64,000 nucleotides of DNA from Thermanaeromonas sp. C210 (GTDB taxonomy: Bacteria; Bacillota; DSM-521; Neomoorellales; Neomoorellaceae), in NCBI RefSeq assembly GCF_013167955.1, contig NZ_BLWF01000001.1, positions 434,001 through 498,000 of the forward strand. Reading direction: 5' to 3'. A program made the translations under genes and the position numbers. Under the pieces are notes generated by a model that had not been told where the DNA came from, ran no database searches, and saw only the letters and a list, made by a program, of their open reading frames with translations. The stretch's first letter is position 1, and each line of letters opens with the position of its first letter. Positions 50,148-57,764 of this stretch are shown here, in pieces.

Positions 50148-50805
50148 TTACCGGTTGGACAGAAGGCTCCTGGCCCAGGAATGGCCGGCCATCCTCGTTT
50201 TATTAATGATGCTGGTAGGCGCCCTGGTGATTTACCCCTATCTCCCCGAAAGGGTGCCCGTTCACTGGAACGCGGTCGGCGAAGTGGATAACTACGGCTC
50301 GCGGGCCTTCGGCGCCTTCATGTTTCCCCTTATGACGGTAGGGCTGTACGTTTTGATGCTGGTCTTGCCTCTGGTGGATCCCCGTCGGGAAAATTACTCC
50401 AAATTTATGGGAGCGTACCGGGTTATCCGTTTGGGCTTCGTAATTTTTATGGCCGTCCTTTACGGTCTGATCCTCACGGCTTCCATGGGTTATTACGTGC
50501 CCATGGACCGGGTTATGCCCGCCCTCATGGGCTTCCTCTTCATTCTAATCGGCAATTATTTGCCCCGGATAAGGCATAATTACTTTGTCGGCATACGCAC
50601 CCCCTGGACCCTGGCCGATGAAGAAGTATGGCGCAGGAGCCATCGTTTTGGAGGTATCGCCTTTGTCCTGGCGGGGGTGATCTCCCTCGGAGTCGCCTTC
50701 GTCGCCCGGGGCACGGTGGCCTTTATCGTAGTTATATCAGCCGTTATGCTGGCCGCAGTTTTAAGCGCCGGATATTCCCTGCTTATTTACCGGCAAAAGG
50801 GCTGA
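50140..50805 (+). CDS. SdpI/DUF1648 family membrane protein
   Basis: 221 residues from ATG 50140, preceded by GGGAGG; a GTG start seven codons earlier is less likely. The N-terminal DUF1648 region has YPYLPERVPVHWNAVGEVDNYGSRAFG. The C-terminal SdpI part has GNYLPRIRHNYFVGIRTPWTLADEEVWRRSHRFGG. About six transmembrane helices. In Bacillus, SdpI protects against the SDP peptide and sequesters SdpR. The immunity role here is inferred from the pairing. Confidence 0.85.
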   Translation: MDNYRLDRRLLAQEWPAILVLLMMLVGALVIYPYLPERVPVHWNAVGEVDNYGSRAFGAFMFPLMTVGLYVLMLVLPLVDPRRENYSKFMGAYRVIRLGFVIFMAVLYGLILTASMGYYVPMDRVMPALMGFLFILIGNYLPRIRHNYFVGIRTPWTLADEEVWRRSHRFGGIAFVLAGVISLGVAFVARGTVAFIVVISAVMLAAVLSAGYSLLIYRQKG

Positions 50806-50931
50806 GGGTGGAGCTGCCGCTCTTGGCAGGGGTCGCCATAACCATGGGCCGGAAGGAATAATGGGTGGCGGAGGATACGCGCTATTCGGCGGCCGATTAT
50901 CGCGGTCTTCGGACGCACGCCAAGATAAAAT

Positions 50932-50953
50932 GGGATGGCTAAAAAGCCATCCC
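50932..50953. terminator. Bidirectional terminator between sdpI and the FAD oxidoreductase gene
   Basis: GGGATGGCT pairs perfectly with AGCCATCCC around AAAA. On the minus strand it is followed by ATTTTATC, on the plus strand by CACTTCTTTT. Confidence 0.75.
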
Positions 50954-50965
50954 CACTTCTTTTCC

Positions 50966-52228
50966 TTATCCAGCTTGGCGTAAAAGGTGGCCGTAGCTGA
51001 AATCGTCCCTCATGAGCAGGTGGCGGAAGGGCCGGACATCGGCCTTTTTCTTCATGAGTGCGCCGTAGACCCCTGCCTGGCGGATGTCCCCCACCAGGAT
51101 TAGGCCCACCAGCACGTCACCCTTCAGCACCAGCTTCTTATAGAGGTTCCGCTCCGGCCGGTAATCCGTCAGTACCTCGTATTCTTCCCCTTCGGGCTGG
51201 GTCAACCCCATAGCGATGGCCGGGACCTCCCGGAACTCGACGGCGTTTTGCATACCTATCATGCCGCCATAAACCCTTTTCTGCCCGGCCATGTTATAGG
51301 CCGCAATGCGGCCCTGGGCGCAGGCATTGGGCCAGATAGGCGTCAGCCCCCTTCGGCCGGTGATGGAATCTTGGGTTTCGACCACGTCCCCTGCAGCGTA
51401 GACGTCGGGAATATTGGTTTCCATATACTCGTTCACCGGAATACCCCGGTTCACCGCTATCCCGCTGCCGCGAAGGAGGTCCACGTTGGGTCGGGTACCG
51501 GTGGCGACGATTACCACATCAGCTTTAAGCCGCTCTCCGTCTTCCAGGATGACCCCCTTGCCCGGCCGGCCGAAGAGGCGGCTCCACAATCCGGGATTGA
51601 CGATTTCGGCAATGCCCCGGCCCAGGATGAACCGGATGCCTTCGGCCTGCATGTCCCGCATAATAATCCCGGCGGCCCGGGCATCCATTTGCTGGGGTAG
51701 GATATGGGGCATTTTTTCGACCACGGTAACCTCTAATCCTTGCCCGTAGAGGGCGTAGGCTGCCTCGAGGCCGACGAACCCCCCGCCTATTACCACCACC
51801 CTGCGGGCGCCGGCGCACGCCTTTAGAATTCCCTCGGCGTCCGCCAGGTGGCGCAGGCCGAAGACGTTCTGTCCCCCGATGCCCGGCACCGGAGGCATGG
51901 AGCTGGAGGCGCCGGTGGCGATTAGGAGTTTGTCGTAAGGGACGACGGTTCCGTCCCCCAGCTTTACTTCCCTGGCCTTCGTGTCCACCGCCAGGGCCCT
52001 TCGACCGAAGAGGGTTCGGATGTTATTCTCCTCGTAGAAATTGCGGGGCCGGATGCGCAGGCTTTCCCTATCACGGTATCCGGCCAGGAAGTTCGGCAGG
52101 AGACAGCGGGAGTAAGCCGGCAGGTTTTCTTCGGCGATCATTGTAATTTCCCCTGCCGGGTCTAGGGCCCGCAGAGTCTCCGCCGCCCGCACTCCGGCCG
52201 CGCTGTTACCGATAATAACGTAGCGCAA
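50966..52228 (-). CDS. FAD-dependent pyridine-nucleotide oxidoreductase of the CODH cluster
   Basis: A 420-residue two-dinucleotide-binding flavoprotein. The FAD motif is IIGNSAAGVRAAE at residues 5-17, the NAD(P) motif is VVIGGGFVGLEAAYAL at about 147-162, and the second FAD segment is IPDVYAAGDVVE at about 272-283. A Cys in AYSRCLLPNFLAG resembles the active residue of NADH oxidase/CoA-disulfide reductase types. It is third of three genes after cooS and cooF, the arrangement thought to couple CO oxidation to NAD(P) reduction or to oxygen detoxification. Confidence 0.88.
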   Translation of the reverse strand: MRYVIIGNSAAGVRAAETLRALDPAGEITMIAEENLPAYSRCLLPNFLAGYRDRESLRIRPRNFYEENNIRTLFGRRALAVDTKAREVKLGDGTVVPYDKLLIATGASSSMPPVPGIGGQNVFGLRHLADAEGILKACAGARRVVVIGGGFVGLEAAYALYGQGLEVTVVEKMPHILPQQMDARAAGIIMRDMQAEGIRFILGRGIAEIVNPGLWSRLFGRPGKGVILEDGERLKADVVIVATGTRPNVDLLRGSGIAVNRGIPVNEYMETNIPDVYAAGDVVETQDSITGRRGLTPIWPNACAQGRIAAYNMAGQKRVYGGMIGMQNAVEFREVPAIAMGLTQPEGEEYEVLTDYRPERNLYKKLVLKGDVLVGLILVGDIRQAGVYGALMKKKADVRPFRHLLMRDDFSYGHLLRQAG

Positions 52229-52246
52229 TCCTTTTCGCCCCTCTCT

Positions 52247-52738
52247 CTAGGTTTCCGCAGAAAGGGCGGCTGCCGCCTTCTTGGCCCGCTCTCCGGCGAA
52301 GGTATCTACCTCAACGAACTGGATGGCATTGTTGGGGCACGCCTCTACACAGGCCGGTATTTCGCGGCCCTGGCAGCGGTCGCACTTGAGGGCCACCTTC
52401 TTCGTCGGGTGCTGGGTGATGGCGCCGTAGGGGCAGGCCATGATGCACATCCAGCAACCGACGCAGGTTTGTTCGTTGCCTTCATTGGTTACAATGCCCG
52501 TTGCCGGATCCTTCCTCATGGCGCCGGTCATACAGGCGTCCACACAGGCCGGTTCTTCACAATGGCGGCACATGAGGGGTACGGCCTTACCCTTCACCGG
52601 CAGCACTTGGATCCGGGAGGGAACCTTTTCGGCCATAGCTCCCACGATGGTCTTGCTTAGAGAATGGGCCGCAGCACAGGCCAGGGTACAGGTGAGGCAG
52701 CCGTTGCAGCGTCGGACGTCGATCATGAGTTGCTTCAT
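52247..52738 (-). CDS. cooF: CooF-like 4Fe-4S electron transfer protein
   Basis: A 163-residue polyferredoxin. Four Cys groups are seen: CNGCLTCTLAC, CRHCEEPACVDAC, CVGCWMCIMAC, and CDRCQGREIPACVEAC. CooF carries electrons from the CODH to a partner enzyme. It lies 14 bases after cooS and 18 before the FAD oxidoreductase gene, so both are probable partners. Confidence 0.9.
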   Translation of the reverse strand: MKQLMIDVRRCNGCLTCTLACAAAHSLSKTIVGAMAEKVPSRIQVLPVKGKAVPLMCRHCEEPACVDACMTGAMRKDPATGIVTNEGNEQTCVGCWMCIMACPYGAITQHPTKKVALKCDRCQGREIPACVEACPNNAIQFVEVDTFAGERAKKAAAALSAET

Positions 52739-52752
52739 AATATAGCCGCCTC

Positions 52753-54651
52753 CTATATACCAAGGGCTTTTCTCTTGGTATTGATGTGCTCCACCATGGC
52801 CTTCACGGCTTTGTCGGGATCTTCCTCCACGAGTACCCGGCCGCCCAGGAGTTGCTCGATATCCTGAGTCAAAATCTTGGTCACCAGCTCACTCCCGGTT
52901 ACCGGCGGTACGGGTCCGATATGGGTGAGGAGCCCAAAGGACACCGCAAAAATGCCGTCGGCCACCGCCTTTTGTTCGAGGTATTCCGGAGCCGAAGCGA
53001 CTACCGGCAGGCTGCTGGGATCGACCCCCAGGGCATTGGCTATGGCCGTTACCGCTACGCCGATGCGGCCGATGTCCACGCAGGATCCGAAGTTCAACAC
53101 CGGAGGTATTCCTAAGGTGCGGCAGACGGTCTTTAAGGAGTCCCCGCACAGGTCCACAGCCGCCGGATCCATCAGGCCCTCAATCTCCGCGGCGCTACTC
53201 GTGCATCCGGCCGAAATGACCAGTACGTTGTTCCGGAGGAATTCCCGCATGATGGTTAGAGCCTTGAAATCGTGGCCGTTGCGGTTGTTAGTGCACCCCA
53301 CGACGGCCGCAATACCCCGGACGGCGCCCTGCTTCACCGCGTCGAGGAGAGGATCCAGTTTGCCGCCCAGGGCCTTCAAGATGGTCTCTACGCCGAAACC
53401 GGCCACCACCTTGGCCTTGTAGGGCGGAATATAGACATCGCGGCCCCGCTGTTTATATGCCTCGATGGCCATTTTAACCAGCTGGCGCGCCTGCTGGGCG
53501 ACCTTTTCCGGGTCGTAGTCCACATGGTCTTCCACGCCCTCCATGCGCACGATCCGGTCTACGCTTACCAGCTTGGTGTGGAAGTGGTCGGCGGTAGTTT
53601 TGAGGCCCGGCGTGGAGCAGTTCATATCCATCATGACCAGATCTACTGCTCCGGTGGCCACATAGTACTCCTGGGCCAGCCAGTTGCTCAGCTGTCCCGC
53701 AAATCCCTGGGCACTGGCGGCCGAGCGCTGCATGAGCTCCTGACCGGTGCACATGGAACCATAAACCTTAATGCCCTTGGCGCCTGCCTCGCGGGCCAGC
53801 TTTTGCAGTTCCGGATCCCTGATGGCCTGGAGCACGGCGGTGGCCATCAAGGGGACGTGGCCATGGGCTACGATGTTTACCGTGTCCGGGTCGATAACCC
53901 CCAGATCCGCCTCGCTCTGGGTGAGGGCCGGGGTGCCCAAGAGAATATCCTGGACGGTAATGGTTCCCACCAGCCCCATATACCCGGTGGCCAGGGCCAA
54001 CCGCACGGCGGTCAACAAGAGGTCCACCGGATCGGTATCTATGCTGGTCATGGACTTGGTAAGGGCATCCCGTATTTCCGACAGGACTCCGCCGGGTATT
54101 ACCCCCAGCTTGCTCCACGCCTCCTTGCGGGAAGCGGGCGCGAAAGCCTCGAGGAGGGCCAGGGGCTCCTCGCTGCCCTTGCGCAACTCTGCCAGTACGG
54201 CGTTGGCCAGGGCTATGGCCAGCTCCTTGGCCGGTTTCTTGGCATCCAGACCCAGGGCCGAAGCCACCTCCCGCAACTTCTGCTCGTCGCCGATGGTGAA
54301 AGGAGTCTTCCCCTGGGCCGTAGCCTTCAGGGTTTTGGCGAGCTCCTCCAGGTGATGGCTGTAAGCGGCGGCCCCGTGTACGGCCAGACGCAGCAGGTTG
54401 CGGGCCACGATAGTATCGGCCGTGGCGCCGCAAATGGCCCGCTCGGCCCGCGAAGTGATCCGGCAGGGCCCGTGGCTGCATAGCTGGCAGCAAATCCCCT
54501 GCATACCGAAACCGCACTGGGGCTGTTGAGTTTCCCAGCGGTCGAAAATGGTGGGTATGCCCATGCGCTTAGTCCGCTCGTACATCTCATTAGTGCTTTT
54601 ATGGGCGGAATAACAGACGGATGACGAAAGGCAGGTGGTGCAAGCGTCCAT
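52753..54651 (-). CDS. cooS: Ni-Fe carbon monoxide dehydrogenase catalytic subunit
   Basis: 632 residues from ATG 54651, behind GAGGAGGTTAGATTA; an open extension upstream has no ribosome binding site. The D/B-cluster cysteines are in CTTCLSSSVC and QCGFG...CCQLC...GPC. Metal-cluster ligands for the C-cluster occur in order: AHGHVPL (His), GSMCTGQE, MDMNCSTPG, VVGCTNNRNGHD, SAGCTSSAAE and NFGSCVDIGR. All are present, so it should be active. The enzyme oxidises CO to CO2. A CRP-family palindrome lies 87 bases before the start codon. Confidence 0.95.
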   Translation of the reverse strand: MDACTTCLSSSVCYSAHKSTNEMYERTKRMGIPTIFDRWETQQPQCGFGMQGICCQLCSHGPCRITSRAERAICGATADTIVARNLLRLAVHGAAAYSHHLEELAKTLKATAQGKTPFTIGDEQKLREVASALGLDAKKPAKELAIALANAVLAELRKGSEEPLALLEAFAPASRKEAWSKLGVIPGGVLSEIRDALTKSMTSIDTDPVDLLLTAVRLALATGYMGLVGTITVQDILLGTPALTQSEADLGVIDPDTVNIVAHGHVPLMATAVLQAIRDPELQKLAREAGAKGIKVYGSMCTGQELMQRSAASAQGFAGQLSNWLAQEYYVATGAVDLVMMDMNCSTPGLKTTADHFHTKLVSVDRIVRMEGVEDHVDYDPEKVAQQARQLVKMAIEAYKQRGRDVYIPPYKAKVVAGFGVETILKALGGKLDPLLDAVKQGAVRGIAAVVGCTNNRNGHDFKALTIMREFLRNNVLVISAGCTSSAAEIEGLMDPAAVDLCGDSLKTVCRTLGIPPVLNFGSCVDIGRIGVAVTAIANALGVDPSSLPVVASAPEYLEQKAVADGIFAVSFGLLTHIGPVPPVTGSELVTKILTQDIEQLLGGRVLVEEDPDKAVKAMVEHINTKRKALGI

Positions 54652-54737
54652 TAATCTAACCTCCTCGGAATACTTGGATTTAATTCCTTTATAACAATTG
54701 CAAGGGAGCATGGCTGTGATCCGTTTCTCCTCTGGCC

Positions 54738-54753
54738 TGTGATGCTCATCACA
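54738..54753. promoter_or_regulatory. CRP/FNR-family binding site between cooS and the DAK2 gene
   Basis: TGTGATGCTCATCACA is a perfect TGTGA-N6-TCACA site. If the minus-strand TATAAA at 54693-54688 is the -10 box of cooS, the centre of the site is about 64 bases upstream of the start of transcription. A degraded second half-site, TGTGA at 54715, falls near -41. The CO sensor CooA or a CRP-like protein would fit. Confidence 0.55.
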
Positions 54754-54856
54754 GATGGCGAGACCCGCCAGAAAAGGCCCCGGAGGCAGGAAAAATCCTG
54801 TGGATGTCGAAGTTACTCCTTTGCCTTGGTATTTGCAGGAGAACGGAGGATTATCT

Positions 54857-56476
54857 TTGCCTTATTACATCTTTAACGGCCATGACCTAAAGGCCATGCT
54901 CATGGGGGCTGCCAACCGGTTGGCCAGCGCCCGGGTCGAAATAGACGCTTTGAACGTATTTCCCGTCCCCGATGGCGATACGGGTACCAACATGTACTTG
55001 ACTCTTTGGAGCGGAGTAAAAGAAATACAGAGTTTAGATAGCTCTGCCTTAGGAGATATTGCGGATGCTGTGGCCCGCGGATGCCTTTTAGGGGCCAGGG
55101 GCAATTCGGGTGTAATTCTGTCCCAGATAATGCGGGGCTTCGCCGACGCCTTGGCGGGTAAGGAGCGGGCGGGCGCCCGCGAGTTGGCCCAGGCCTTTGC
55201 TGCCGGTACTCGTTACGCCTATTCCGCGGTGTCGGAACCCGTAGAGGGAACCATCCTCACCGTTTGTCGGGCCATCAGCGAGGCCGTGTCGGAGGCGGCG
55301 GCCAAGACGGGGGATCTACCGCGGATAGTAGTTTATTCCTGCCGCCAGGCCCAGCAGGCCCTGGCACGCACGCCTGAACTGCTGCCGGTTCTGCAGGAGG
55401 CAGGGGTGGTGGATGCCGGGGGCAAGGGGCTGGTGGTCATCTTGGAGGGAGTTATCCAGGCCTTAAAGGATCTGGCGGTTAAGAAGGATATCCAGCTCTT
55501 TGATCTGGCCGTATCCCAGCAGAAGCGGTTTGCGCCCTTAAAGGGCGTTCTGACCCCGGAGATAGAATTTACCTACTGCACCGAATTTGTGCTGGCGGGT
55601 TCCAGCATCCCTTTGGAAACCTTAAAGGCCGAACTTGCCCCTTATGGTGACTGCCTGCTGGTGGTGGGAAACCAGAAAACGGCCAAAGTTCACATCCATT
55701 CCAACCATCCCGGCTTGGTGCTGGAGTGCGGTCTCAGGTACGGGGCTCTGCATTCGGTGCAGATAAACAATATGGAAGAGCAGTACGCCGAGTGGAGGCT
55801 TGCGCCGTCGGAGGAAATACGGCCCATTGGGATTGTAGCCGTAGGCCCGGGAGAGGGGCTCAATGCCATACTAGAAAGTCTGGGAGCCGGCCGGGTAGTG
55901 GACGGCGGGCCTACCATGAACCCCAGCGCCCAGGATTTGGCTGCGGCCGTAAACGAGTTGCGGGCGGAGAAGGTTATCATTCTGCCCAATAACAGCAATA
56001 TCCTTCTGGCTGCCGAGCAGGCCGTACGGCTGGCCAATCGACCCGCACGAGTGGTACCCACGGTAACGGTGCCCCAAGGAGTGGCGGCCCTTATGGCCTT
56101 TAACCCTTATGGTGGCCTGGAGGAAAACGCGGTCAAGATGGCTGAGGCTATGCAAAAAGTCCGGACGGGAGAGATAGCCCGGGCGGCCAGGAATTCCCGG
56201 GTGAACGGCCAGGCGGTACGCGAGGGAGATTATATGGGGCTGGCCGAGGGCCGGGTAGTTATCTCAGGCCCTGATTTGGCCCCCGTGTTGGAAGGGCTGC
56301 TCGAGCATATGGTGAAAGAAGACACGAGCCTGGTGACCCTGTACTTCGGCGGCGGCCTGTCCACCCAGGAGGCCGAGGCCCTACTTGAGCCTTTAAAGGA
56401 GCGCTTCCCCGCGGTGGATTTCGAGCTTTATTACGGCGGCCAGCCGCTGTACCAGTTTATCCTTTCGGTAGAGTAA
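54857..56476 (+). CDS. DAK2-domain kinase, fatty acid kinase FakA/YloV-like
   Basis: 539 residues from TTG 54857, behind ACGGAGG with a 7-base gap; longer frames upstream have no ribosome binding site. The N-terminal DAK2 domain shows DALNVFPVPDGDTGTNM (metal-binding Asp residues) and GARGNSGVILSQIMRGFA. The middle (DUF1949-like/FakA) and the C-terminal DegV-like half follow (VALYFGGGLSTQEAEALLEPL region). FakA phosphorylates fatty acids held by FakB/DegV proteins, and a DegV gene follows 18 bases later. The start is uncertain by some codons. Confidence 0.85.
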   Translation: MPYYIFNGHDLKAMLMGAANRLASARVEIDALNVFPVPDGDTGTNMYLTLWSGVKEIQSLDSSALGDIADAVARGCLLGARGNSGVILSQIMRGFADALAGKERAGARELAQAFAAGTRYAYSAVSEPVEGTILTVCRAISEAVSEAAAKTGDLPRIVVYSCRQAQQALARTPELLPVLQEAGVVDAGGKGLVVILEGVIQALKDLAVKKDIQLFDLAVSQQKRFAPLKGVLTPEIEFTYCTEFVLAGSSIPLETLKAELAPYGDCLLVVGNQKTAKVHIHSNHPGLVLECGLRYGALHSVQINNMEEQYAEWRLAPSEEIRPIGIVAVGPGEGLNAILESLGAGRVVDGGPTMNPSAQDLAAAVNELRAEKVIILPNNSNILLAAEQAVRLANRPARVVPTVTVPQGVAALMAFNPYGGLEENAVKMAEAMQKVRTGEIARAARNSRVNGQAVREGDYMGLAEGRVVISGPDLAPVLEGLLEHMVKEDTSLVTLYFGGGLSTQEAEALLEPLKERFPAVDFELYYGGQPLYQFILSVE

Positions 56477-56494
56477 AGGGGTTGGGTTTTCGGC

Positions 56495-57352
56495 ATGGCT
56501 AAAATTAGAATTGTTACGGACAGCACTTGCGATCTTCCCCCGGAACTGCTGGAACAGTACGGCATCTTGATGGTGCCCCTGAAGGTTATGTTCGGGGATA
56601 AAGTCTACCGGGATGGGGTGGACCTTAGCTCTAAAGAATTCTACGCCAAGCTGCGGAATGCCTCCGACTTGCCCACCACTTCCCAGCCGTCGCCCCAGGA
56701 ATTTATGGAGGCTTACCGGCCCCTGGTGGAGGAGGGGGCCAGCATTGTTTCCCTTCATATTTCAGGCAGCCTCAGCGGCACCCTCCAATCCGCGCGCCTG
56801 GCCAAGACCATGCTAAATTACGACGACCTGGAAATAGTCGACACCCGGTTGGTGAGTACGGCCTTGGGCCTAGCGGTGCTGGCGGCAGCCAGGGCGGCGG
56901 CAGCCAACCGCTCTAAGGAAGAGGTCCTGGCGGCCGCCGGGTGGGTCACCGAGCACCTGCAGGCCTACTTCTTGGTGGATACCCTGGAGTACCTCCAGCG
57001 CGGAGGTCGCATCGGCAAGGCCCAGGCTTTTTTGGGCAGCCTCCTCAACATCAAGCCTGTCCTCATGCTCAAGGAAGGCATTATCTATCCGTACGAGAAA
57101 GTCCGGGGAAAGGCCAGGGCCATGGACCGGTTGGTAGAGATCGTGGCCGAAAAATTTAATTCCATCGACAACCTGTGGTGCGCCATCGTCCACGGCGACG
57201 ACCCCGAAGGGTTGGAGCAACTTCGGGAAAAAATGCAAAATAATAAGGTTACTTGTAGCTGTATGCTCACCGGAGAAATCGGCTCGGTGGTGGGCACCCA
57301 TGCCGGCCCGGGATTATTGGGAATTATAGGCTGTCCCGCACCGCGGCTCTAA
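56495..57352 (+). CDS. DegV-family (FakB-like) fatty-acid-binding protein
   Basis: A 285-residue protein with the DegV fold: IVTDSTCDLPPELLEQYGI at the N-terminus, the Thr/Ser-rich lipid-contact region TTSQPSPQEF at about 62-71, HISGSLSGTLQSARLA, and the C-terminal GPGLLGI. It binds a fatty acid and presents it to the FakA kinase encoded just upstream. ATG 56495; the spacing to the previous stop is 18 bases. Confidence 0.9.
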   Translation: MAKIRIVTDSTCDLPPELLEQYGILMVPLKVMFGDKVYRDGVDLSSKEFYAKLRNASDLPTTSQPSPQEFMEAYRPLVEEGASIVSLHISGSLSGTLQSARLAKTMLNYDDLEIVDTRLVSTALGLAVLAAARAAAANRSKEEVLAAAGWVTEHLQAYFLVDTLEYLQRGGRIGKAQAFLGSLLNIKPVLMLKEGIIYPYEKVRGKARAMDRLVEIVAEKFNSIDNLWCAIVHGDDPEGLEQLREKMQNNKVTCSCMLTGEIGSVVGTHAGPGLLGIIGCPAPRL

Positions 57353-57399
57353 CCCGGCCCTCCTCACCTTTTCTCCTCCGCGACGTTTATTTCCCTTGC

Positions 57400-57433
57400 C
57401 CCCATCAATTCCGGTTAGCAGGTGGGGTTTTTT
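57400..57433 (+). terminator. Intrinsic terminator after the DegV gene
   Basis: CCCCATC pairs with GGTGGGG (one wobble pair) and is followed by TTTTTT. Confidence 0.7.
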
Positions 57434-57764
57434 CCTTCCTTCCGCCGAAGCTTAAAGCTATCCGGCCGCCGACCCCCGGCCTGACCTCCATCCTGTACTT
57501 GCCGTTATTTTCCCGAAGGATCAATACCGGCCTTGCAACATCGCATCCCATACCCCTGAGGTCCATCCGAAAACTTGAACTCACTAGTACTACAGCCGGA
57601 ACAGATCATGGGATAGGCGCTCCGCGCGGCGCAAATCTCCGGGATTTCCCATGATGCAAAATAAGTTTTTTACAAAGCAGGATTTTAGGCGGTGAAATCC
57701 AATATCATGGATAGGGTTACAATATGTGGGACACGTAACGACCGAAGGGGGTAGAGATGAAGGA
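57434..57764 (+). other. Upstream region of the formate dehydrogenase operon
   Basis: About 330 bases with no gene. It must hold the fdhA promoter, but I see no clear TTGACA/TATAAT pair, and no recognised molybdenum-cofactor or other riboswitch. Confidence 0.4.

Noticed and set aside
53272-54483. Long plus-strand open frame of about 400 codons opposite cooS
   Set aside because: It is the antisense of a conserved CODH gene, and its residues resemble no protein family.
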